From Candidatus Obscuribacterales bacterium (GTDB taxonomy: Bacteria > Cyanobacteriota > Vampirovibrionia > Obscuribacterales > Obscuribacteraceae), in assembly GCA_021732245.1 (NCBI GenBank), contig JAKFVJ010000494.1, positions 1 through 5,124 of the forward strand: 5,124 nucleotides of DNA, read 5' to 3'. A model generated the notes under the pieces. It was not told the origin of the DNA and did not search any database. It saw nothing but the letters and a program-made list of their open reading frames with translations. The translations under genes were made by a program, and so were the position numbers. Every line of letters starts with the position of its first letter. Positions within the stretch are counted from its first letter, which is position 1. Positions 1 through 5,124 of this stretch are shown here, piece after piece.

Positions 1-1134
1 TAGCAAGCGTTGCGTGACCAAATCAGGATAACGTCTGTTGGGCGCGGTGGAATGAGTATAGTTACGCACGGCCAGCGCGAAATGTCCGATGTCTTTCTGA
101 CCGGGAATTTCAATTACATATTCGCCGCGGCCTAATAATTTAACTATTGTCAAAGATAGATCCGGGAAATGTAATGAGTCTTCTTCTTTTCTTGTAAGCA
201 GAAATTCTCTTAGCGCTCGCGCATCCGGATTGTGCGGTAATTTTTCACCGTACTGTTCGGCAACCTCGACAATTCTGTCCCAGCGATCAGGAATTTTAAC
301 TACACGTCGAATAGATGGGACATTAGCTTTCTCTAGAAACTTTGAGACAGTTCTATTAGCAGTGATCATGAAATTCTCAATGACCAAACGCGCAGGGTTA
401 CTTTCTACTACGACTAAGTCAATTACCGTACCGTCAGAAGTAATTGGCGTTGCCTCAATGGTTTGCAAAACAAGCGAACCCTGCTTATTGCGCCAATCTT
501 GAATCTTTTTGGCAATGTCATTTTGCAAGTGAATTTGTTCGGTAAGACCCTGGGTGTCTGCAATTTTCTCCGGTGCCGGTCCTCCTATTTCCAGCCACCT
601 TCCCACCATTTCGTAATTGAGTTTGGCACGGTTGTGAACTAGAGCCGGATAAATGCTGCTTTCCGTGACATTGCCTTCTTCGTTGAGGAGCATGTCCACG
701 ACCATTGCCTCGCGGTCTACTCCTTCAAGCAGTGAAGTAAGGTCATAGGAAAGTTCTTCCGGCAACATGGGAAATGTGACGATGCCTGTGTATACAGATG
801 TCGTGTTGCTTGCAGCATGTACGTCGATTGCACTGTTCTTTTTTACGTAAGCATCGACATCGGCAATAGCTATGACCAGTCGAAAAGTGCCATACGGAAG
901 TTTTTCCGCGTACTCGAGTTGATCGAGATCTCTTGAATCAGGATTGTCGATGGAACTCCAGAGAAGCTCGCGCAGATCTCGTCTTTCCAATTTATCAGTG
1001 TGCGCCTGATAGCTTTTAGCGTCATGCGCCTCTTTCTTGGCGGCTTTGTCGAAGTCAGGCAATAGCCCTGCCATCACCATCTCAAGATGGGCTCTGGAAG
1101 CCAGATCTAATTGCATTGGTTTGAAGGTAGTCAA
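1..1134 (-). CDS. RNase II/RNase R family (RNB domain) exoribonuclease, 3' end cut by window edge
   Basis: Predicted 3'-to-5' exoribonuclease that degrades RNA processively in the cytoplasm. The visible 378 codons have no stop and run off the left edge. Recognisable RNB blocks, in order, are the metal-binding segment SIDNPDSRDLDQ (residues 61-72), IAIADVDAYVKKNSAID (88-104), the FPMLPEELS block (121-129) with Tyr115 just before it, GVDREAMVVDM (138-148), and NYTHSTAPNRRYPDLVTQRLL-like block (359-378), whose Arg367 matches the conserved Arg of E. coli RNase II TSPIRKYGD. Only about 50 residues precede the RNB domain, so the usual N-terminal cold-shock RNA-binding domains are absent; the family is a short type. 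By alignment with E. coli D201, D207, D209 and D210, the first three are kept (D63, D69, D71) but the fourth is Gln72. The TTG start is chosen because GGAGAG lies just upstream; the ATG at 1114-1116 is about 24 bases from it. An in-frame stop lies 8 codons before TTG. A terminator separates it from the gene upstream. Confidence 0.88.
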   Translation of the reverse strand, partial: MTTFKPMQLDLASRAHLEMVMAGLLPDFDKAAKKEAHDAKSYQAHTDKLERRDLRELLWSSIDNPDSRDLDQLEYAEKLPYGTFRLVIAIADVDAYVKKNSAIDVHAASNTTSVYTGIVTFPMLPEELSYDLTSLLEGVDREAMVVDMLLNEEGNVTESSIYPALVHNRAKLNYEMVGRWLEIGGPAPEKIADTQGLTEQIHLQNDIAKKIQDWRNKQGSLVLQTIEATPITSDGTVIDLVVVESNPARLVIENFMITANRTVSKFLEKANVPSIRRVVKIPDRWDRIVEVAEQYGEKLPHNPDARALREFLLTRKEEDSLHFPDLSLTIVKLLGRGEYVIEIPGQKDIGHFALAVRNYTHSTAPNRRYPDLVTQRLL

Positions 1135-1138
1135 TTGG

Positions 1139-1144
1139 CTCTCC
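1139..1144 (-). promoter_or_regulatory. Ribosome binding site supporting a TTG start of the RNB ribonuclease
   Basis: GGAGAG on the minus strand ends 4 bases before a TTG codon (6 bases counted from GGAG). The first ATG in the same frame lies 18 bases further on, too far for this site, which favours TTG as the initiator. No other purine-rich stretch sits next to that ATG (the preceding bases are CTTCAAACCA). A possible -10 element, TAAAAT, lies at 1159-1164, but no convincing -35 accompanies it. Confidence 0.55.
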
Positions 1145-1175
1145 GCTAAGACGCATCAATTTTAACAGCCGTGCT

Positions 1176-1217
1176 CAATAAAATGAAAGTCCGGACCTGA
1201 GTTGTCCGGACTTTCAT
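1176..1217 (-). terminator. Rho-independent terminator after the repeat-protein gene
   Basis: A perfect 14-bp inverted repeat (arms 1183-1196 and 1204-1217, ATGAAAGTCCGGAC and its complement) encloses a 7-base loop. On the minus strand the second arm runs into TTTTATTG, a short T-rich tail; on the plus strand the hairpin is followed by AAGCG, so it works mainly for the minus strand. It lies about 50 bases after the stop codon of the secreted repeat protein and before the ribonuclease start. Each arm contains the self-complementary octamer GTCCGGAC, so the site also reads as two direct copies 15 bp apart; a protein-binding role cannot be excluded, but the T tail favours termination. Confidence 0.82.
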
Positions 1218-1267
1218 AAGCGCCATCCCTGGCGTCTGCAACAATGTCAATTTTTAAGTCATAGTAG

Positions 1268-1612
1268 CTAGAACACTATGCGAAGAGGCAATGTACCTAA
1301 ACGCATCAACGGATTGTGATGGTGCTTTTTGACTTTCACCTTCTCCACAATTATTGGTTTGGCGACCATCTGTTTAACCACTATTGGTTCTGTGACCACC
1401 TTCTCCACCACTACGGCAGATGGTTGTGTTTCTACCACTGTTATTGGCTCAGCTATCTGTGCTTCGCGGTAAATTATGGTTTCTGGCGCAGGCGCTGATT
1501 CAACTACAGTGCTCTTGAAGAAGTATTCAGTCGTCTGTGCTTTTACGCTCGAAGTCGATAACATTGATATTGTCGCTATAAGGCTAGCTACAAATAGGGC
1601 TTTACTCACCAT
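1268..1612 (-). CDS. Small secreted protein with Val-rich decapeptide repeats, function unknown
   Basis: I do not recognise this 114-residue protein. It opens with a clear Sec signal peptide: Lys4, a hydrophobic core at about residues 5-17, a Ser/Thr-rich stretch, and a likely cleavage after VKA at residue 25. There is no lipobox cysteine. The mature part has a Pro/Glu-rich linker (about 38-54), then four degenerate ten-residue units (55-94: EPITVVETQP, SAVVVEKVVT, EPIVVKQMVA, KPIIVEKVKV) and a basic, histidine-bearing tail (KVKKHHHNP) ending in a hydrophobic segment. Alternating Val/Ile with charged residues suggests beta structure. A longer reading from an ATG 14 codons upstream (1654) is open, but a near-perfect AGGAGGTGA sits 5 bases before the chosen ATG and the signal peptide begins right there. 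It follows the membrane-protein gene by 85 bp and ends before a terminator, so it may be the last gene of a transcript. Export is likely; the role is open. Confidence 0.8.
   Translation of the reverse strand: MVSKALFVASLIATISMLSTSSVKAQTTEYFFKSTVVESAPAPETIIYREAQIAEPITVVETQPSAVVVEKVVTEPIVVKQMVAKPIIVEKVKVKKHHHNPLMRLGTLPLRIVF
1331..1450 (-). repeat. Four degenerate 30-bp tandem units inside the secreted-protein gene
   Basis: The DNA has a 30-bp period. On the plus strand CACCTTCTCCAC occurs at 1338-1349 and again at 1398-1409, exactly 60 bp apart. TTATTGGTTT-like segments start at 1351, 1381 and 1441, also multiples of 30. Units three and four (in plus order) have diverged most. Each unit encodes ten residues of the form [E/K/S][P/A][I/V]xV plus charged and aliphatic positions. 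Retention of the period in DNA, not only in protein, indicates growth by duplication within the gene. Confidence 0.72.
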
Positions 1613-1617
1613 TAGGC

Positions 1618-1626
1618 TCACCTCCT
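1618..1626 (-). promoter_or_regulatory. Strong Shine-Dalgarno site fixing the start of the repeat-protein gene
   Basis: AGGAGGTGA on the minus strand is an almost full match to the anti-Shine-Dalgarno sequence. It lies 5 bases before the ATG at 1610-1612 (8 from AGGAGG). It falls inside the longer open frame that begins at 1654, so it argues against that longer start and for the one that places the signal peptide at the N-terminus. Confidence 0.85.
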
Positions 1627-1673
1627 GGGTTTTAATAGAGGTGCAACTACGCACGCATTCGTTCCCTGCGATT

Positions 1674-1683
1674 GTTAATTAAC
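1674..1683. repeat. AT-rich palindrome GTTAATTAAC between two minus-strand genes
   Basis: A perfect 10-bp palindrome, extended by AT at each side after one mismatched base (ATtGTTAATTAACgAT), lies in the 85-bp gap between the membrane-protein and repeat-protein genes. It could be an operator for a promoter of the repeat-protein gene, but I found no convincing -35/-10 pair nearby, and short AT-rich palindromes arise by chance. Confidence 0.25.
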
Positions 1684-1697
1684 GATTACAGTTTGTG

Positions 1698-2087
1698 CTA
1701 GGCAGTGCGCTGCCAAACCATGTCACTTGTAGTTAGGCTAATGACTAACAGCACAAGTCCACCTAGAGCTGCTGCTGTGCCGTTGGCGACAAACAGTGCA
1801 GTTGGCGCTAGTGATGAGACTGCCATCAAGGCCGCTGCTGGTATCAGCCAGAAGAAGAAAATCCAGAATGGTATCAACCACAACAGAGCTACTCCCAGTG
1901 TGCCGATAGCTAAAACGGCTGAAATAGCCACTGCCAGCAAATCAACCAACCAGAACATCACTCCAAACAAAATAGCCATGCCTATTGCTGTCACAAAGCC
2001 ACCATTGAATTGAATACCGGAAATTAGCGGTAAGACGTACATAAAGGCAAGGGCTGACAACAAAATGCGAAATATTAACGCTTTCAT
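1698..2087 (-). CDS. Four-helix membrane protein, PF04020 (phage holin 4 superfamily)-like
   Basis: A 129-residue integral membrane protein with almost no charged residues between its ends. Hydrophobic segments lie at about residues 3-22, 30-57, 59-97 (long enough for one helix plus a re-entrant or second pass) and 104-118. The pattern of a first helix ending in LPLISGIQFNGG, a long second helix, then a TLG turn (AIGTLGVALLWLI, 60-72) resembles the PF04020 family, named after phage holins but mostly found as housekeeping bacterial membrane proteins (for example YvlD type) of unclear role. The Asn/Arg-Pro residues usual in the second helix of that family are not seen, so the assignment is by overall pattern. 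AAGGAGG (2094-2100) lies 6 bases before the ATG and fixes the start. There are no phage genes around it, so a lysis role is unlikely. The gene sits 134 bp after P450 and 85 bp before the secreted repeat protein; sharing a transcript with either is possible but not shown. Confidence 0.72.
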   Translation of the reverse strand: MKALIFRILLSALAFMYVLPLISGIQFNGGFVTAIGMAILFGVMFWLVDLLAVAISAVLAIGTLGVALLWLIPFWIFFFWLIPAAALMAVSSLAPTALFVANGTAAALGGLVLLVISLTTSDMVWQRTA

Positions 2088-2221
2088 AACGTGCCTCCTT
2101 CAAGTGTTTGAAAGAGATGCGGACATAAGTGTCTTGGTTCCTGACTTTAGTTGTTGCTTCTTAAATGCGCGTGCAAGTTTGCTATGAGTTTGATTCGACG
2201 AGTCTGTGAACTATCTGCGAT

Positions 2222-3571
2222 TCAGTTGTTTCTTTTAAGAACATGCGCTTTAATTCCATATCTTGGGCGAAGAGTAAATGTGGGATCCGGATCAATATTT
2301 TGATTCGGCAGAGGAATAAACTTAAGTTTTTGGGCAATTGCTGCTAATGCCAGCGTTGCCTCCATGAGCGAAAACTCTTTGCCTATGCAGGCTCGTTGAC
2401 CACCGCCAAAGGGAAAGTAGGCAAACTTTGGGCGTTGAGCGACTTTGTCTTTTTCGAAACGCTCCGGCATGAAAGCATGGGGTTCTTCCCAAAATTCGGG
2501 GTGCTTGTGAGTGATGTATTGAACGAGAGTTATCGGTCTACCTTTGCGCACAATATAGCCGCCAATTTCTTCGTCTTCTTTTGCTTCGCGAATAATACCC
2601 CAGGCAGGCGGATATAGCCTCAGTGATTCTTCGATGACCATTCTTGTGTAAGGAAGATTCGGCAAGTCTTCCACTGATGGCATTCTGCCACCTAACGCTG
2701 ATTTCAATTCGTCTAGAAGAATGGCTTCTTTGTCCGGATTGAGACTCAGCAAATACCATGTCCATGTTAGGGCTGCAGCAGTTGTATCGTGCCCGGCAAG
2801 CATGAGTGTTATTACTTCGTCGCGCAATAGCTCGTTGGACATTGATTCGCCCGATTCGCCGTCTGTCGCCCGCAATAGTGCAGAGAGTAAATCGTTTTCA
2901 TCAATTCCTGATTGACGGCGCTTTGAGATGATTTCCATTACTACCGAGTCAAGCTCAGCTTTTGCTTTTAGAAACTGGCGATTACGTTTTGTCGGTACCC
3001 ATTCAGGTAGACTAAATGCATGTCCCATGCGGTAATTGACGTGTTCGAGGGCTATGCGCAAGGTTGTACCGACTCGTTCGGAGTAATCATGTAAGTCGGT
3101 GCTAAATAATGCTTTGCCGACAATGTCCAGTGTCAAAGCACCCATTTCATCGGCAATGTCGATAACTGATTCAGTGTTTAGTTTTTCCCAGTTGTTGATA
3201 TGTTCTACAGTCGCATCGACCATCGACTGGGCAAGCAAGGACAATCTGGTCTTGTGGAATGCAGGCTGAGCAAGTCTTCTTTGCCTCATCCACAACGCGC
3301 CCTCCGATACAACTAGTCCTTTGCCGACAAGAAGCGACATCGGACGGTTGAATACATCTGGTTTGCGGAAGTTTTGTTGGTGCGTCTGCAAGACATGTTC
3401 AACGGCTGTCGGATGCGTAAACAAATACCAGTAGTAGCCTGGAATACTTGTAAGTTTTACGCAGTCGCCGAATTCTTTCCAGGCACTTGTGTAAAGAGCA
3501 AGTGGCGTTTCTATAGCGGCAATACCCGAGCCCCAGAGAAAGTGTCCTTTGGGTCCAGGCGGCTCTTTCAT
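2222..3571 (-). CDS. Cytochrome P450 monooxygenase, soluble bacterial type
   Basis: A 449-residue haem-thiolate monooxygenase, full length for the family. All landmarks are present: helix C WxxxR (Trp94, Arg98) that contacts a haem propionate; helix I oxygen-activating motif AGHDTT (259-264); helix K ExxR (Glu315, Arg318); PERF (369-372); and the haem loop FGGGQRACIG (388-397) with Cys395 as the axial ligand. The N-terminus begins MKEPPGPKG, the proline-rich hinge that follows the membrane anchor in eukaryotic enzymes; here no anchor precedes it, so the protein should be cytosolic. The sequence style (AGHDTT, FPFGGGQRACIGKEFS) is that of the CYP4/CYP102-like branch, which contains many fatty-acid and alkane hydroxylases, but the substrate cannot be read from sequence. 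No reductase domain is fused and no ferredoxin or reductase gene is nearby, so electrons must come from elsewhere. Its ATG shares four bases (ATGA) with the stop of the PPK2 gene and lacks a good Shine-Dalgarno site, which indicates translational coupling. Confidence 0.95.
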   Translation of the reverse strand: MKEPPGPKGHFLWGSGIAAIETPLALYTSAWKEFGDCVKLTSIPGYYWYLFTHPTAVEHVLQTHQQNFRKPDVFNRPMSLLVGKGLVVSEGALWMRQRRLAQPAFHKTRLSLLAQSMVDATVEHINNWEKLNTESVIDIADEMGALTLDIVGKALFSTDLHDYSERVGTTLRIALEHVNYRMGHAFSLPEWVPTKRNRQFLKAKAELDSVVMEIISKRRQSGIDENDLLSALLRATDGESGESMSNELLRDEVITLMLAGHDTTAAALTWTWYLLSLNPDKEAILLDELKSALGGRMPSVEDLPNLPYTRMVIEESLRLYPPAWGIIREAKEDEEIGGYIVRKGRPITLVQYITHKHPEFWEEPHAFMPERFEKDKVAQRPKFAYFPFGGGQRACIGKEFSLMEATLALAAIAQKLKFIPLPNQNIDPDPTFTLRPRYGIKAHVLKRNN

Positions 3572-4446
3572 TTGGTTTGACCCAAAAGTAGTTCTTTGGC
3601 TGACTTAAGCTCTTTCAGCTTTTGTTTGCTCAATTGTGGGTATTCAGGATCAAGCTCTTTGAGCTTACTGCTGATTATGTCCGACACCAACAGTCGTGCA
3701 AATGGTTTATAGTCCGCCGGAATGATGTACCACGGAGCCCATTTAGTGGATGTGTGATTGAAACAATCCTCGTAAGCCTTCATGTAATCTTTCCAGTATT
3801 GTCTTTCAACAATGTCTTGACTGGAGAATTTCCAATTCTTTTCCGGATTTTCAATGCGCTCAAGAAAACGTCTTTTTTGCTCTTCTTTGGAAACATTCAA
3901 GAAAAACTTTATGACTGTAGTGCCGTTTTGAGTCAGATATTTCTCAAAATTATTCATCTCTTCAAAGCGCTGCTGCCAGAGCTTTGAAGATGCTTTAAAA
4001 GATGGATGCTGCTTTTCTAGAAGCTCAGGATGAACTCGGACTACAAGTACTTCCTCATAGTATGACCTGTTGAATATTCCAATGCGACCACGCTCGGGTA
4101 GTCGTTTGGTGCAGCGCCAAAGATAATCATGATCCAATTCTTCTGTCGACGGTTGTTTGAAAGCATGTACGTCGCAACCCTGCGGGTTAATGCCGGACAT
4201 GACGTGCTTTATGGTGCCGTCTTTGCCCGCCGCGTCCAACGCCTGGAAAATGATCAGAACTGAATGCGAATTTTGTGCTGATAGTTTGTCTTGTAGGGTG
4301 ACTAGTTTTTTGACGCCTTGCTTTAGCTTGTCTTCCGCTTCGTCGGAATTCAAATCATTTGGGCGATAGCTCGGGCTAAAGTCGTTTCTGAGAGATATTT
4401 TCTCGCCTGGGGGGACTATGAATTTGTCGAAGTTGTTTGCTGCCAT
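3568..4446 (-). CDS. ppk2: Polyphosphate kinase 2 (polyphosphate:nucleotide phosphotransferase), class III-like
   Basis: A 292-residue cytosolic enzyme that transfers phosphate between inorganic polyphosphate and nucleotides. Family marks: Walker A as ALDAAGKDGT (69-78, Lys75 in the P-loop), the NPQGCDVHAFKQPSTEELDHDYLWR region (87-111), a Walker B-like FNRSYYEEVLVVRVH (125-139), the basic lid segment around KRRFLER (191-197), and the conserved WKFSSQD / YWKDYMKAYED / KWAPWYIIPADYKPFAR stretch (205-251). The DAAGKDGT and FNRSYYEEV forms, and the single-domain length near 290, fit the class III group that can phosphorylate both AMP and NDPs to make ATP, as known for Deinococcus and Meiothermus enzymes; the class call is by memory of motifs, not alignment. 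The ATG is the first possible start after an in-frame stop four codons upstream; its ribosome site is weak (GAG about 9 bases away). A palindrome lies 25 bases before the start. It is the first gene of the minus-strand run and overlaps the P450 gene by 4 bp. Confidence 0.95.
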   Translation of the reverse strand: MAANNFDKFIVPPGEKISLRNDFSPSYRPNDLNSDEAEDKLKQGVKKLVTLQDKLSAQNSHSVLIIFQALDAAGKDGTIKHVMSGINPQGCDVHAFKQPSTEELDHDYLWRCTKRLPERGRIGIFNRSYYEEVLVVRVHPELLEKQHPSFKASSKLWQQRFEEMNNFEKYLTQNGTTVIKFFLNVSKEEQKRRFLERIENPEKNWKFSSQDIVERQYWKDYMKAYEDCFNHTSTKWAPWYIIPADYKPFARLLVSDIISSKLKELDPEYPQLSKQKLKELKSAKELLLGQTK

Positions 4447-4470
4447 GTCGAGATCTCAAGAATGTGTGTG

Positions 4471-4488
4471 TAATAAGCTGTCTTATTA
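4471..4488. repeat. Inverted repeat TAATAAG-N4-CTTATTA in the PPK2 leader, candidate operator
   Basis: Two perfect 7-base arms (4471-4477 and 4482-4488) are separated by CTGT. The site is 25 bases upstream of the PPK2 ATG in the divergent gap with the methylase gene. An 18-bp AT-rich dyad of this shape is typical of dimeric repressor sites. In RNA it would form only a weak A-U-rich stem with a 4-base loop, with no following T tract, so a terminator is unlikely. No regulator gene is in view. Confidence 0.4.
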
Positions 4489-4544
4489 GTATTACTCTCG
4501 TGTATTATGACTAAAGTTTACGCAGTTGCAGCAAACTATTGTGA

Positions 4545-4561
4545 AACGTAACTGTCACGTT
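4545..4561. repeat. 17-bp near-perfect dyad AACGTnACnGTnACGTT upstream of the methylase, candidate operator
   Basis: The sequence AACGTAACTGTCACGTT matches its own reverse complement at every position except the central base and one symmetrical pair (7 of 8 base pairs per arm). It lies 29 bases before the methylase ATG, where a repressor or controller protein would bind. The arms abut a one-base centre, giving the spacing expected for a dimeric helix-turn-helix protein. It could also be a chance dyad; a single copy was seen in the window. Confidence 0.42.
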
Positions 4562-4590
4562 GTCGACTCCTGTTACCAAGAGCTGAAGCA

Positions 4591-5124
4591 ATGTCTAGAC
4601 GAAAACTAATTGAGGTTACGCTTCCGCTTAATAGCCTAAATAGTGCTGCTCAAAAAGACAAAAATCCCTTTCTAAAAGGGCATCCTCGTTCGCTTCACCT
4701 GTGGTGGTCGCGCAAACCTTTAGCTGTGTGCCGAGCAATATTATTTGCGTCTCTAGTCGATGATCCGGCAAGTTGTCCGGAGCGTTTTCCAAGCGTCGAC
4801 GAGCAAAGCCGTGAAAGAAGTAGATTGCTTTCCATCATGGAAACTCTCATAGGCGCGAGCGCTTCCGATGATGAAGCCTTCGTCCAAGCCAGATTGGAAA
4901 TTGAAAAGGCAACAGGTGGGTTGCCGCCGCTCATTTATGATCCTTTCGCTGGAGGTGGTTCCATTCCGTTAGAGGCAAAACGCCTGGGACTGGAAGCGCA
5001 TGGTTCTGACATTAATCCCTTTGCAGTGATCATAAATAAAGCCCTCATCGAGATTCCGGAAAAATTTGCGCACGGACCATCGCTCACTGAGGCAACTAGC
5101 TTTTATGGCAATTGGATGCAAGAG
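4591..5124 (+). CDS. DUF1156/COG1743-type DNA adenine methyltransferase, N-terminal 178 residues
   Basis: The N-terminal part of a large S-adenosylmethionine-dependent DNA methylase, predicted to methylate adenine N6; the gene runs off the right edge without a stop. The first 60 residues carry the DUF1156 signature: RKLIEVTLPL near the start, then HPRSLHLWWSRKPLAVCRAILFA-type block (31-53) and LVDDP (55-59). After a charged, probably helical insert (about 60-110) comes motif I, DPFAGGGS (117-124), the cofactor-binding loop, followed by EA (128-129) and the acidic motif SDINPFAVIINKALIEIP (139-156). The catalytic NPPY/DPPY motif and the zinc-ribbon part expected in this family would lie beyond the window. 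The ATG is preceded by only a weak GAAG site; the frame is closed by a stop 14 codons upstream and the DUF1156 domain begins right at this start. It diverges from PPK2. COG1743 methylases are often neighbours of DUF499 ATPases and helicases in phage-defence loci, so such genes may follow; none is visible here. Confidence 0.9.
   Translation, partial: MSRRKLIEVTLPLNSLNSAAQKDKNPFLKGHPRSLHLWWSRKPLAVCRAILFASLVDDPASCPERFPSVDEQSRERSRLLSIMETLIGASASDDEAFVQARLEIEKATGGLPPLIYDPFAGGGSIPLEAKRLGLEAHGSDINPFAVIINKALIEIPEKFAHGPSLTEATSFYGNWMQE

Noticed and set aside
230..502. Open frame of 90 residues on the plus strand
   Set aside because: It lies antisense within the RNB ribonuclease gene, whose conserved motifs cover the same bases; no ribosome site or family resemblance.
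1612..1654. Longer N-terminus of the secreted repeat protein from the upstream ATG
   Set aside because: The added 14 residues precede a textbook signal peptide, and the strong AGGAGGTGA site lies inside this extension, just before the inner ATG.
1705..2013. Plus-strand open frame of 102 residues
   Set aside because: It is the complement of the membrane-protein gene, with low-complexity Ala/Thr/Lys composition expected from such a shadow; the minus-strand gene has an ideal ribosome site.
1698..2087. Evidence for a prophage from the holin-like gene
   Set aside because: No endolysin, structural or integrase gene lies nearby, and the PF04020-type proteins are mostly chromosomal despite the name.
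2165..2215. GATTCGACGAGTC hairpin downstream of P450 as a terminator
   Set aside because: The stem is about 5 bp with mismatches on the minus strand and no T tract follows, so read-through to the membrane-protein gene is equally possible.
4503..4508. TATTAT as a -10 element for the methylase promoter
   Set aside because: It matches the consensus at 5 of 6 bases, but no acceptable -35 lies 16-18 bp upstream and it would leave a leader of about 75 bases; not enough to call a promoter.
4695..4934. Minus-strand open frame of 79 residues
   Set aside because: It is antisense to the methylase coding region, where DUF1156 and motif I residues are clearly encoded on the plus strand.

Overview
The window is a compact bacterial segment. 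Genes start at Shine-Dalgarno sites of the AGGAGG type, gaps are short, and there are no introns or RNA genes. Base composition looks moderate, in the mid-40s % GC by eye. Five genes lie on the minus strand and one, cut by the right edge, lies on the plus strand. I cannot name the organism. A class III-like PPK2, a soluble CYP, a short RNB-type ribonuclease and a COG1743-type methylase would suit an environmental bacterium; a cyanobacterial relative such as a melainabacterium is one guess, with nothing decisive behind it.

Layout in the minus-strand reading direction. A polyphosphate kinase 2 (PPK2) gene starts at 4446. Its stop codon overlaps the start of a cytochrome P450 gene by 4 bp (ATGA), so the two form a translationally coupled pair. 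After 134 bp with no clear signal comes a 129-residue, four-helix membrane protein resembling the PF04020 'phage holin 4' family. It is followed, 85 bp on, by a 114-residue secreted protein built from decapeptide repeats. A strong intrinsic terminator closes this block. A ribonuclease of the RNase II/RNase R (RNB) family then begins, probably at a TTG codon, and runs off the left edge.

On the plus strand, diverging from PPK2 across a 144-bp gap, is the N-terminal 178 residues of a DUF1156/COG1743 DNA adenine methylase. This family is often found in phage-defence loci, so the right edge may be the border of such an island, but the partner genes are outside the window. The gap holds two dyad-symmetric sites, one beside each gene, which are candidate operators.

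Functional links. Only PPK2 and P450 show positive evidence of co-expression. PPK2 recycles nucleotides using polyphosphate; the P450 is a monooxygenase that needs NAD(P)H-fed redox partners not encoded here. No connection between the methylase and the minus-strand genes can be shown. No gene-free stretch exceeds 150 bp, and I saw no CRISPR array, insertion sequence, tRNA or rRNA.
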